Shown in pieces: positions 1 to 7,593 of a stretch of DNA of 64,000 nucleotides (positions are counted from its first letter, which is position 1; each line of letters begins with the position of its first letter). Made by a program: the position numbers and the translations under genes. Where the stretch lies: NCBI RefSeq assembly GCF_000716605.1, contig NZ_JNXE01000012.1, positions 1 through 64,000 on the forward strand, given 5' to 3'. The DNA comes from Streptomyces sp. NRRL F-525. Its GTDB lineage: Bacteria; Actinomycetota; Actinomycetes; Streptomycetales; Streptomycetaceae. The notes below the pieces were generated by a model. That model had not been told where the DNA came from. It made no database searches and worked only from the letters and a program-made list of their open reading frames with translations.

Positions 1-732
1 CCACCCGCCCGAGTCGCCCCCGGCACCCCCGCCCCGACCCCCGGCGGCAACGGCCTCCTCCTCACCGAACTCCCGGTCCCGCACCGCCCCAAGGGCTCCC
101 CGTACACGGTGAACGACCAGCTCATGGTCACCACGGCCCTGATGATCGCCCACTGGAACCGCGAACACGGCGCACACCCCCGCCCGATGCGCATCACGAT
201 GCCCGTGGACGACCGCCCCCGAGGCACGGACATGCCGATAGGCAACGGCACGCGACTCGTCGAAGTCACCTTCGCCCCGGACGAGTTGACCACCACCCCC
301 GACCACCACATGGCCGAACTGCTCCACCGCACGGCAAGGAGAACCCGCGCCCTCAAAGCCCTCCCCCGCCCCCAACTGGGCCACGGAGCAACCCTGTTGA
401 CGACTCCGGTCATCCCCGTCGCCTGGCGAGCCACCCTCACCCGGGGCCTACGCCGAGCAGCCGCCCCCTGGACCTCGACCACCCTCCTCAGCAACATCGG
501 CCGCATCCCATACACCCTGGACTTCGGGGACCCGGCGGGCCGCGCGCACGCGGTGTGGTTCTCCGCCCCCGCCCGCATGCCCCGCGGCCTCACCGTGACG
601 ACGGCGTCCACCGCGGGGAAACTCCACGTCGCCCTCCGCTGGTCCCGCACCCTCCTCGGCCCCGGCGACGGAGCCCACCTCCGCGACCTGTTCGAGCACT
701 ACCTGCACACGACGGAGGAGCACCCGGCATGA
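1..732 (+). CDS. Condensation-domain-like acyltransferase, 5' truncated by window edge
   Basis: The reading frame is open from base 1, so the start lies upstream; 243 codons are visible. The segment beginning TVNDQLMVTTALMIAHWN matches the mid-region of condensation/acyltransferase folds (NRPS C-domain and wax-ester synthase superfamily), where an N-D pair precedes a helix. STTLLSNIGRIPYTLDFG near codons 155-175 is the usual SNxG segment of that fold. The HHxxxDG catalytic motif, if present, would be outside the window. It probably transfers an acyl or aminoacyl group, but the substrate cannot be told. The stop overlaps the next start (ATGA), indicating a translationally coupled operon with two methyltransferases and a transporter. 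Confidence 0.7.
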   Translation, partial: PPARVAPGTPAPTPGGNGLLLTELPVPHRPKGSPYTVNDQLMVTTALMIAHWNREHGAHPRPMRITMPVDDRPRGTDMPIGNGTRLVEVTFAPDELTTTPDHHMAELLHRTARRTRALKALPRPQLGHGATLLTTPVIPVAWRATLTRGLRRAAAPWTSTTLLSNIGRIPYTLDFGDPAGRAHAVWFSAPARMPRGLTVTTASTAGKLHVALRWSRTLLGPGDGAHLRDLFEHYLHTTEEHPA

Positions 733-1457
733 CAACCACGACCCGGCGCCCCACCGGCCTGCGCGACTTCTACGAGAACCCCGCGGTGCCGGTCGCCTCC
801 GGCCCCTCCCGCACCCTCCGCCAGGCCCGCATCCTCGCCACCGCGCTGGGCCCGGCCACCGAACACCCCCGCACAGTCCTCGACATCGGCTGCGGCGACG
901 GCACCGCGGCCGCCACCGCCGCCCCCCTCCTCACGGGCCACCGGGTCGTCGGCGTCGACTGGTCCCAGGACGCCCTCACCCGAGCCCGCACCCACCTCCC
1001 GTACACGGTCCGAGGCGAACTCACCGCGCTCCCCCTCCACTCGGCCTCCGCCGACGCCGTCCTGTTCAGCGAAGTGATCGAGCACCTCGTCGACCCGGAC
1101 ACCGCGCTCGCCGAGATCCACCGCGTCCTGCGCCCGGGAGGCCATCTCATGCTGTCCACCCCGAACTTGGCCGCCTGGTACAACCGCGCCCTGCTGCTCG
1201 CCGGTGTCCAGCCCGTGTTCTCGGAGGTGAGCCTGCGCGCGATCCACGGGCGCCCGGGCAAGGAGGTCGTAGGACATCTGCGGCTCTACACCCCGCGTGC
1301 GTTACGGGAGTTCGTGGCGGCGGCCGGCTTCGAGGTCGTGGGGCTGAAGGGCGCGCCCTTCCACGGCGTACCGCGACCGTTCCGGCCCCTGGACCGCCTG
1401 GCCTGTGCCAGACCGCAGTTGGCGTCGATCCTGCTGCTGCACGCGCGGAAGACGTAG
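729..1457 (+). CDS. Class I SAM-dependent methyltransferase
   Basis: The protein is 242 aa, starting at the ATG that overlaps the previous stop as ATGA. LDIGCGDGTAAATA at residues 51-64 is SAM-binding motif I, followed by VVGVDWSQDAL (acidic residue of motif II) and VLFSEVIEHLVDPD (motif post-II, Methyltransf_11 type). LRPGGHLMLSTPN is motif III. The family methylates small molecules or lipid/sugar intermediates; the substrate is unknown. Together with the upstream condensation-type protein, the downstream EamA transporter, the Trm112-like protein and the FkbM methyltransferase it forms one tight operon, so it likely decorates the same product. Confidence 0.85.
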   Translation: MTTTTRRPTGLRDFYENPAVPVASGPSRTLRQARILATALGPATEHPRTVLDIGCGDGTAAATAAPLLTGHRVVGVDWSQDALTRARTHLPYTVRGELTALPLHSASADAVLFSEVIEHLVDPDTALAEIHRVLRPGGHLMLSTPNLAAWYNRALLLAGVQPVFSEVSLRAIHGRPGKEVVGHLRLYTPRALREFVAAAGFEVVGLKGAPFHGVPRPFRPLDRLACARPQLASILLLHARKT

Positions 1458-1468
1458 GGGGCGCGGCC

Positions 1469-2386
1469 GTGTGGTGGGGAGTGGCGGCGGCCCTGTTGGC
1501 GAACGTGCTGTACAGCACCGGTTTCGTCCTGGAGAAGCGGGCGCTCGCCGCTCTGCCCGAGGTGACGGTCCGTCAACCGATAAGGCTGCTGCGGCTGGTG
1601 CTGGGCAGCCCGCTCTGGATCGGCGGGTCCCTCGCGCTGGCCTCCGGGTTCGGCGCGCAGCTCGCCGTGTACCGGACGCTGCCGATCGCCGCCGCGCAGG
1701 GCATCTTCGTGTCCGGCCTGGTGCTGCTCGTGCTGTTGTCCGCGCGGATGCTCGGCGAGGAGACCAGCGGCCGGGAGCGGTACGCGCTCGGGGCGATACT
1801 CGTCGCCCTGCTGATGGTCGTGCTGTCCCTCAAGGAAGGCTCGGACCATGTCAGCCGCAACGCGCCCTACCCGCTGATCCTGTTGGTCTGCGTGCCCTCG
1901 CTCGCCGCCGGTGTCTGGCTGTACCGGTCCACCGAGCGCGGCGCGACGCACCGGCACCGGTTGCCCACCACGGGCGTCGAATACGGCGTGGCGGTGGGCC
2001 TGTTGTACGGGGTCAGCTCGCTCGCCATCAAGGGGGTGTCGAGCTACCTGACGACAAGTGATCTGGGCGGGGCGGTAGTTGGGCTGCTCCGGTCGCCGTA
2101 CCCGTACCTCCTCCTCTTCACCGGCGCGTTCGGCCTGGTCATGTCCCAGGCGGCGCTCCAGCGTTGCCGGGCCTCGCTGATCGTGCCGGTGTGTACGACG
2201 GTGACCAGTCTGTTCACGGCGGTGCTCGGCACGCTCGCGTTCGGCGAGGCGCTGCCGCACGACCCGCTGCGGCTGGCCCTGCGGATCGGGGGCACCCTCC
2301 TTGCGGTCACCGTCCTGCTGACCATGCCGAAGCACGACAACGCGCCTCAACCACCGGCCGAGGCCAAGGAGTTGACTCCCCCATGA
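1469..2386 (+). CDS. EamA/DMT-type membrane transporter
   Basis: This 305-aa protein starts at GTG 1469 with an AGGGGG ribosome site about 7 bases upstream. It is strongly hydrophobic throughout, with about nine to ten predicted membrane segments, for example residues 2-20, 48-68 and 72-92, and the paired repeat layout of drug/metabolite transporters. Family members export small metabolites or amino acids. The stop overlaps the ATG of the next gene by ATGA, so it belongs to the operon and may export the operon product. No substrate signature is visible. Confidence 0.8.
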   Translation: MWWGVAAALLANVLYSTGFVLEKRALAALPEVTVRQPIRLLRLVLGSPLWIGGSLALASGFGAQLAVYRTLPIAAAQGIFVSGLVLLVLLSARMLGEETSGRERYALGAILVALLMVVLSLKEGSDHVSRNAPYPLILLVCVPSLAAGVWLYRSTERGATHRHRLPTTGVEYGVAVGLLYGVSSLAIKGVSSYLTTSDLGGAVVGLLRSPYPYLLLFTGAFGLVMSQAALQRCRASLIVPVCTTVTSLFTAVLGTLAFGEALPHDPLRLALRIGGTLLAVTVLLTMPKHDNAPQPPAEAKELTPP

Positions 2387-2592
2387 ACCCGGACGACCCG
2401 CTGCTGAAGATCCTGGCCTGCCCACTCGACAAGGGCCCGCTGCACCTGCTCCCCACGGACGCCCTCTACAACCCGCGCCTGCGCCGCCGTTACCCCATCG
2501 TCGACGGCATCCCGCAACTCCTGCCCTCGTCCGGCGAGCAAGTGACCGACGACGCCGAGCACTTGGAACTCCTCAAACGGATGGCCCCATGA
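2383..2592 (+). CDS. Trm112-family small protein
   Basis: This is a 69-aa protein with the pattern LLKILACPLDKGPLHL...RRRYPIVDGIPQLLP, typical of the Trm112/UPF0434 family. Eukaryotic Trm112 is an activating partner of several SAM methyltransferases; bacterial members are short and poorly studied. Only one Cys (of the usual zinc-binding CPxC set) is visible, so metal binding is probably lost. It overlaps the genes on both sides by ATGA, lying directly between the transporter and an FkbM-type methyltransferase, which suggests it may act as a partner of a methyltransferase in this operon. That role is inference. Confidence 0.8.
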   Translation: MNPDDPLLKILACPLDKGPLHLLPTDALYNPRLRRRYPIVDGIPQLLPSSGEQVTDDAEHLELLKRMAP

Positions 2593-3545
2593 CCCCCACG
2601 AACCCGACGGGCCCCGCTCCCCGCACCCTCACCGCCCGTCTCGCACCCCTCCTCCCCACCCGCCTGGTCGCCGCGACCGCCCGCGCCGTCTACCCCCGCT
2701 TCGAACCCGAACTCGCCCGCCTGACCGACCTGTTGCCGCCCGACTGCGGCACGGCGGTCGACGTCGGTGGCTGGTACGGCCCCTGGACCCACCGCCTCTG
2801 GAGACACGCGCGCGAGGTGGTCACCGTAGAACCGGTCCCGCACCTGGCGCGGCTCCTCGCTGCCGCCGCCCCCGCGCACGCCCGGGTGATCCCGGCCGCC
2901 GCCTCCGACCGTCCCGGCACCGCCCGGCTGTGGCTGCCGCCGGACGACGAGGGCGACCGGGGGGTGTCGTCGCTGGTGCGCCGGGACATCCACGCCCGCG
3001 CCGTGCACGTGCAATGCGTCACGCTCGACGGGCTGGGCCTGCGCGAGGTCGGCTTCATCAAGATCGACGTCGACGGCAGCGAACTGGCCGTCCTGCACGG
3101 CGCGACCGGCCTGCTGACCCGCGACCGCCCCGCGCTCTTCGTCGAACTGGAGTCCCGTATCCAGCCGATCGCCCCGGTGGTGCGGTATCTGTCGCTGCTC
3201 GGCTACGAGGGCTGGGTCCTCCCGGACCGGAACAGGGACTGGGTCCGGCTCGCGGACTTCCCGCTGGAGAAGCATCAGGCCCGCAACTCGTACGTCGTCT
3301 CCCAGGGGCTGCTGCGCCGGGTGCTGCCCTTCGCGCGCGGGCCCCGTTACGTCAACTCGGTGCTCTTCCTCACCGACGGCCGCACCCCCGGCGTCAGGCC
3401 CGATGTCAGTGCCGTGCGCGACGATGGATCGCATGCCCGAAGCGAACCGTCCAGCCCGCCCCTTCAGCCCCCTCGACTTCCAACTCGTCCTGCTGCGCCG
3501 TATGGCGGACCACAACCCGGACCTGGTCGAGAACGCCCGTCATGA
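2589..3545 (+). CDS. FkbM-family methyltransferase
   Basis: A 318-aa protein with AVDVGGWYGPWT near residues 56-67 (SAM motif I) and FIKIDVDGSELAVL near 157-170, the signature of FkbM O-methyltransferases, which modify sugars or polyketides. The recognisable domain ends around YVNSVLFLTDG; the last ~50 residues are Pro/Arg/Ser-rich and overlap the next gene in another frame by over 110 bases. That tail may be a real extension or may reflect loss of an original stop codon. It is coupled by ATGA to the Trm112-like gene. Confidence 0.82.
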   Translation: MTPTNPTGPAPRTLTARLAPLLPTRLVAATARAVYPRFEPELARLTDLLPPDCGTAVDVGGWYGPWTHRLWRHAREVVTVEPVPHLARLLAAAAPAHARVIPAAASDRPGTARLWLPPDDEGDRGVSSLVRRDIHARAVHVQCVTLDGLGLREVGFIKIDVDGSELAVLHGATGLLTRDRPALFVELESRIQPIAPVVRYLSLLGYEGWVLPDRNRDWVRLADFPLEKHQARNSYVVSQGLLRRVLPFARGPRYVNSVLFLTDGRTPGVRPDVSAVRDDGSHARSEPSSPPLQPPRLPTRPAAPYGGPQPGPGRERPS

Positions 3546-4023
3546 GCTGGGCGTCTCGATCGCCGACATGCGCGAGGCCAACAAGCGCTGGCAGGCGATG
3601 CTGCACTCCCCGCGCGGCCGGGCCGCCGCCTCCCGCTACCGGTCGATCCTCGGCACCCCCGAGTCGACCGTGAAGCGCAAGATCGGCGACCTCGACTGCG
3701 AGGCCTGGCAGTGGCCGGTCCCGCTCTGGCCCGACCTCCGCTTCGAGGTGCTCACCGCCCCGAACGGCGCCGTGTGGAACGAATGGCTGGTCCGCGCCCC
3801 GGGCGCCACGCCCCCACCCCTCCACACCCTCGACGACCTGACCCCCTGGTCCTGCACGGTCGACGAGGCGGCCCGCGCCTTCGCCCCCGCCCGCCCCCTG
3901 GAGGGTACGGCCCCCACCCGCTGGGGCCTCGCCTTCACCGCCCCGGACGCGCAGGGCGTACGCCACCAGTGCGCCGCCGAGTTCACCTGGGGACTGCTCC
4001 AGCGAACGGCGGTCAGCGAGTAG
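3433..4023 (+). CDS. Conserved hypothetical protein
   Basis: 196 aa if started at ATG 3433 (MPEANRPARPFSPLDF); in-frame alternatives lie at 3424 and 3403. No named domain is recognised. The N-terminal ~70 residues are helical and charged (NARHELGVSIADMREANKRWQAM) and resemble a small DNA- or protein-binding helical unit; the C-terminal part holds several Trp residues (WQWPVPLWPDLRFEV). It starts inside the tail of the FkbM gene and ends 11 bases into the convergent ATP-grasp gene. Codon usage is strongly GC-biased at third positions, as expected for a true gene. Confidence 0.65.
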   Translation: MPEANRPARPFSPLDFQLVLLRRMADHNPDLVENARHELGVSIADMREANKRWQAMLHSPRGRAAASRYRSILGTPESTVKRKIGDLDCEAWQWPVPLWPDLRFEVLTAPNGAVWNEWLVRAPGATPPPLHTLDDLTPWSCTVDEAARAFAPARPLEGTAPTRWGLAFTAPDAQGVRHQCAAEFTWGLLQRTAVSE

Positions 4024-4891
4024 CGGCCGCCCCCAGAATCGCCTCGACCACCGCGGCCAGCGAAGACTCCGGATGCAGATCCAGGAAGAGGTTCGGCTCG
4101 ACGAGTTCCAGCTCCATCACACAGGGCTGTCCGTCCGGCCCGTCGACGAGGTCCACGCGCGCGTACAGCAGCTCCGGTGCGTCCGGTACGGCGGCCAACG
4201 CCCGCTCGGCGACGGAGAGTTCGGCCTCGGTCGCCGTCCACGGCTCCAGGTCGGGGTGGGACACCTTGTCGTCGTCGTACGCCGTCCCGCGCGCCAGCAC
4301 GGCCCCCTTCCGCGAGGCGTGCACGAACCGCCCCCCGAAGAACAGCAGCGCCCGCTCCCCGCTGACGTCCACGTTCGTCAGATACGGCTGCACCATCGCG
4401 GTGAGCCCCTCCGCGTGCATGCGCTCCAGCTGTCGTACGGCCGTCCCGTGCTCGTCGGGCGTGTAGCGGGCGGCGAAGCGCGCGCCCGCGCCGGAGGTCG
4501 GCTTGACGACGTACTCGTGGTCGTCGGGGAGGTCGGCCGGGTCGCCGGGGGCGAGATAGCGGGTCGGCACGACGGGCACACCGGCCGCCGCCAGGTCACC
4601 GAGGTAGCGCTTGTCGGTGTTCCACCGCACGACCTGCACCGGGTTCGCGAGCCGGGTCGCCTTCGCGGTCCGCTCGGCCCACGCGACGAACTCGGCGGGG
4701 CGCCAGCTGTAGTCCCAGGTGGAGCGGATGAGCACGAGGTCGTACGAACCCCAGTCGGTACCGGCGTCGTCCCACGGCGCGGCGACCGCCTCGGCCCCGG
4801 CCGCCCGCAACGCGTCCACCAGCACCGGGAGGTCACGGTCCTTGCTGGGCTTGGGTCCGGGGTCGTAGGTGGCGAGCGCGATTCGGGGCAC
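4013..4891 (-). CDS. ATP-grasp domain protein
   Basis: 292 aa from GTG 4891 with GGAGG just upstream. The protein opens with PRIALATYDPGP and a Rossmann-like pre-ATP-grasp region, then has DHEYVVKPTSGAGARFAARY, the ATP-grasp lysine/glycine-loop segment, and ends with LLYARVDLVDG...CVMELELVEPNLFL, the metal-binding acidic residues of the fold. It is related to the RimK/glutathione-synthetase-like ligases that join a carboxylate to an amine or thiol using ATP; its substrate is not evident. It is divergent from the MerR-PP2C gene and convergent, with an 11-bp overlap, with the preceding gene. Confidence 0.82.
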   Translation of the reverse strand: MPRIALATYDPGPKPSKDRDLPVLVDALRAAGAEAVAAPWDDAGTDWGSYDLVLIRSTWDYSWRPAEFVAWAERTAKATRLANPVQVVRWNTDKRYLGDLAAAGVPVVPTRYLAPGDPADLPDDHEYVVKPTSGAGARFAARYTPDEHGTAVRQLERMHAEGLTAMVQPYLTNVDVSGERALLFFGGRFVHASRKGAVLARGTAYDDDKVSHPDLEPWTATEAELSVAERALAAVPDAPELLYARVDLVDGPDGQPCVMELELVEPNLFLDLHPESSLAAVVEAILGAAATR

Positions 4892-4965
4892 GGGGCCTCC
4901 ATCGTCGTACGGACTGCGGGCAGATCCGCAGGTTAACCGGCCGCCCCGCAACCGCGGCAACCGGA

Positions 4966-4996
4966 TTGACCTTCCCCTTTGGTGAAGCCCCAGCAT
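4966..4996 (+). promoter_or_regulatory. MerR-type promoter with 19-bp spacer and internal dyad
   Basis: A -35 box TTGACC at 4966-4971 and a -10-like CAGCAT at 4991-4996 are separated by exactly 19 bases. An imperfect dyad CTTCCCCTTTGGTGAAG (4971-4987) sits in the spacer. Overlong spacers with a central dyad are the hallmark of MerR-family activated promoters, and the next gene starts with a MerR domain, so autoregulation is the natural reading. Confidence 0.7.
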
Positions 4997-5029
4997 CGGT
5001 GACGGAACCGAGAAGAGGTCGAGGCGCAC

Positions 5030-6088
5030 ATGGGCGGTACGGGAGACATGCTGACGATCGGGGCCTTCGCGCGGGCGTGCAGGCTGTCGCCGAAGGCGCT
5101 GCGGCTGTACGACGAGCTGGAGCTGCTGCGGCCGGCGCGGGTGGATCCCGACAGCGGATACCGGTACTACGCGGTGGCACAGCTGGAGCGGGCGCGGCTG
5201 GTCGCGTGGCTGCGGCGGCTGGGCATGCCGCTGGCCGGGATCCGCGAGGTCTGTGCTCTCGAACCGGCCGCCGCCGCCCGCGAGATCCGCGCCTACTGGG
5301 CCCGGGTCGAGGCGGATACGGCGGTGCGGCGGGATCTCGCCGGGTTCCTCGTCGACCATCTCGCGGCCGTGACGGCCGTACCGGGAAAGGACACCACCAT
5401 GCTGGAACTGCGTTACGCCGCCCACTCGGACCGCGGCCGGGTCCGCCCCTCCAACCAGGACACCGCGTACGCGGGCACGCGGCTGCTCGCGGTCGCCGAC
5501 GGGTTCGGCCCGGCGGGCGCGCCCGCGAGCGGCGCGGCGGTGGAGGCGCTGCGCTTCCTGGACACCGAGGAGGTACCGGCGGGCAATGTGCTCAACCTCC
5601 TGGAGGAGGCGGTACGGGGCGCCACCGACGCGGTCCGTGACGTGGCCGATCCCGCCGAGAACGGCACGACCCTGACCGCGCTGCTGTGGACGGGCTCGAA
5701 ACTGGCGCTCGTGCACATCGGGGACTCGCGGGCGTATCTGCTGCGCGACGGCGGCCTGTTCCGCATCACGCACGACCACTCGGTCGTCCAGTCGCTGATC
5801 GACGAGGGCCGGCTGACACCGGAGGAGGCCGGCTCCCACCCCCAACGCGCCATGCTCCTCAAGGCGTTGACGAGCGGAACCCCCGACCTCAAACTCCACG
5901 ACACCCGCCGCGGCGACCGTTACCTCCTGTGCTCGGACGGCCTGACCGCGGTCGTCCCGGAGCACCGGATCCGCGAACTCCTCACCGCGCACTCGGACCC
6001 GGAGGAGGCGGTACGGTCCCTGGTCGACGCGGCGAACGAGGCCGGGGGTCCGGACAACGTCAGCTGTGTGGTGGCGGACGTGGTGTAG
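5030..6088 (+). CDS. MerR-type regulator fused to a PP2C serine/threonine phosphatase
   Basis: 352 aa. Residues ~7-75 are a MerR winged helix (MLTIGAFARACRLSPKALRLYDE, then DSGYRYYAVAQLERA). After a helical dimerisation stretch, residues ~126-352 form a PP2C phosphatase: SDRGRVRPSNQDTAY, LLAVADGFG, VHIGDSRAYLLRDG, ITHDHSVVQSL, LLCSDGLTAVV and GPDNVSCVVADVV. The metal-binding aspartates are kept, so the phosphatase is probably active. The start at 5030 has GAGG five bases upstream; ATG 5048 is an alternative. The promoter just upstream fits MerR self-control. The fusion would link a ligand or protein signal to dephosphorylation; its target is unknown. Confidence 0.88.
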   Translation: MGGTGDMLTIGAFARACRLSPKALRLYDELELLRPARVDPDSGYRYYAVAQLERARLVAWLRRLGMPLAGIREVCALEPAAAAREIRAYWARVEADTAVRRDLAGFLVDHLAAVTAVPGKDTTMLELRYAAHSDRGRVRPSNQDTAYAGTRLLAVADGFGPAGAPASGAAVEALRFLDTEEVPAGNVLNLLEEAVRGATDAVRDVADPAENGTTLTALLWTGSKLALVHIGDSRAYLLRDGGLFRITHDHSVVQSLIDEGRLTPEEAGSHPQRAMLLKALTSGTPDLKLHDTRRGDRYLLCSDGLTAVVPEHRIRELLTAHSDPEEAVRSLVDAANEAGGPDNVSCVVADVV

Positions 6089-6147
6089 GAACGGGGGTGT
6101 CCCCGGCACCTGGGGACCGTTGCCCCGACGGCTAAGGAGTGCGCCGC

Positions 6148-7593
6148 GTGTCCACCCTCTTCCCGGCCCTGACCAACCCGGGCGAGCAGCCCGCTCTCCG
6201 GTTCGGCGACCGGTCCCTGACCTACGCGGAGCTGGCCGCGGCGGCGGACGCCCTCGCGGCCCGGTGCGCGGGTACCGGCCGGGTCGCCGTCTGGGCCACC
6301 CCCTCGCTGGAGACGGCCGTCGCCGTGATCGCCGTGCTGCGGGCGGGAGTTGCCGCCATCCCCCTCAACCCGAAGTCGGGCGAGAAGGAACTCGGCCACA
6401 TCCTGACGGACAGCGCCCCGACGCTGGTCCTGGCGACACCAGGTGATGAACTTCCTTCTCCGCTACGGCACTTGGAGCGCGTAGACGTCGATGTGCGGGG
6501 TGCCGGGGTGGACGCTCCGGACGTCTCCCCCGGCGACGAGGACCCCGCCCTCGTCGTCTACACCTCCGGCACCACCGGCCCGCCCAAGGGCGCCGTCATC
6601 CCGCGCCGGGCGATCGCCACCACGCTGGACGCCCTCGCGGACGCCTGGGAGTGGACCGGCGACGACGTCCTCGTGCACGGGCTGCCGTTGTTCCATGTGC
6701 ACGGCCTGGTGCTGGGCATCCTGGGCCCGCTGCGGCGCGGCGGCTCGGTGCGGCACCTCGGCAGGTTCAGCACGGAGGGCGTGGCACGGGAGTTGAACGA
6801 CGGCGCGACCATGATGTTCGGCGTCCCGACGATGTACCACCGCATCGCCGAGACCCTCCCCGACGACCCCGAACTGGTCAAGTCCCTCGGCCGGGCACGC
6901 CTGTTGGTCTCCGGCTCGGCCGCGCTCCCGGTCCACGACCACGAACGCATCACGTCGGCGACCGGCCGCCGCGTCATCGAGCGCTACGGCATGACGGAAA
7001 CCCTGATGAACACCAGCGTCCGGGCGGACGGTGAGCCGCGCGCCGGGACGGTGGGAGTCCCGCTGCCCGGCGTGGAGTTGCGACTGGTCGAGGAGGACGG
7101 CACGCCTCTTGCCTTGTACGACGGCGAGAGTGTGGGCGAGATCCAGGTGCGCGGGCCGAACCTCTTCACCGAGTACCTGAACCGGCCCGACGCGACGGCC
7201 GCCGCCTTCACTTCCGACGGCTGGTTCCGCACCGGCGACATGGCCGTGCGCGACCCCGACGGCTACGTCAGGATCGTCGGCCGCAAGGCCACCGACCTGA
7301 TCAAGAGCGGGGGTTACAAGATCGGCGCGGGCGAGATCGAGAACGCCCTCCTCGAACACCCCGGCGTCCGCGAGGCCGCCGTCACCGGCGAACCGGACCC
7401 CGACCTGGGCGAGCGGGTCGTGGCCTGGATCGTGCCGACGGATCCCCAATCTCCGCCGCAGCTGGCCGAGTTGGCCGACCACGTGGCGAGCCGCCTCGCC
7501 CCGCACAAGCGCCCTCGCGTCGTCCACCACATCACGGAACTCCCCCGCAACGACATGGGGAAGATCCTGAAGCGCTCCCTGACCCATGACTGA
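6148..7593 (+). CDS. matB: Malonyl-CoA synthetase
   Basis: 481 aa, GTG start 6148 preceded by AAGGAG with a good spacing. This is an ANL-superfamily ligase: VVYTSGTTGPPKGAVIPRR (P-loop), ERYGMTETLMNTSVRADG, FRTGDMAVRDPDGYVRIVGR and NDMGKILKRSL (catalytic Lys). The whole sequence closely resembles the malonyl-CoA synthetase MatB characterised from S. coelicolor, including the VPLPGVELRLVEEDGTP stretch. It converts malonate or methylmalonate, CoA and ATP to the CoA thioester. It overlaps the carboxyltransferase gene by 8 bases, so both supply or interconvert malonyl-type extender units. Confidence 0.93.
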   Translation: MSTLFPALTNPGEQPALRFGDRSLTYAELAAAADALAARCAGTGRVAVWATPSLETAVAVIAVLRAGVAAIPLNPKSGEKELGHILTDSAPTLVLATPGDELPSPLRHLERVDVDVRGAGVDAPDVSPGDEDPALVVYTSGTTGPPKGAVIPRRAIATTLDALADAWEWTGDDVLVHGLPLFHVHGLVLGILGPLRRGGSVRHLGRFSTEGVARELNDGATMMFGVPTMYHRIAETLPDDPELVKSLGRARLLVSGSAALPVHDHERITSATGRRVIERYGMTETLMNTSVRADGEPRAGTVGVPLPGVELRLVEEDGTPLALYDGESVGEIQVRGPNLFTEYLNRPDATAAAFTSDGWFRTGDMAVRDPDGYVRIVGRKATDLIKSGGYKIGAGEIENALLEHPGVREAAVTGEPDPDLGERVVAWIVPTDPQSPPQLAELADHVASRLAPHKRPRVVHHITELPRNDMGKILKRSLTHD

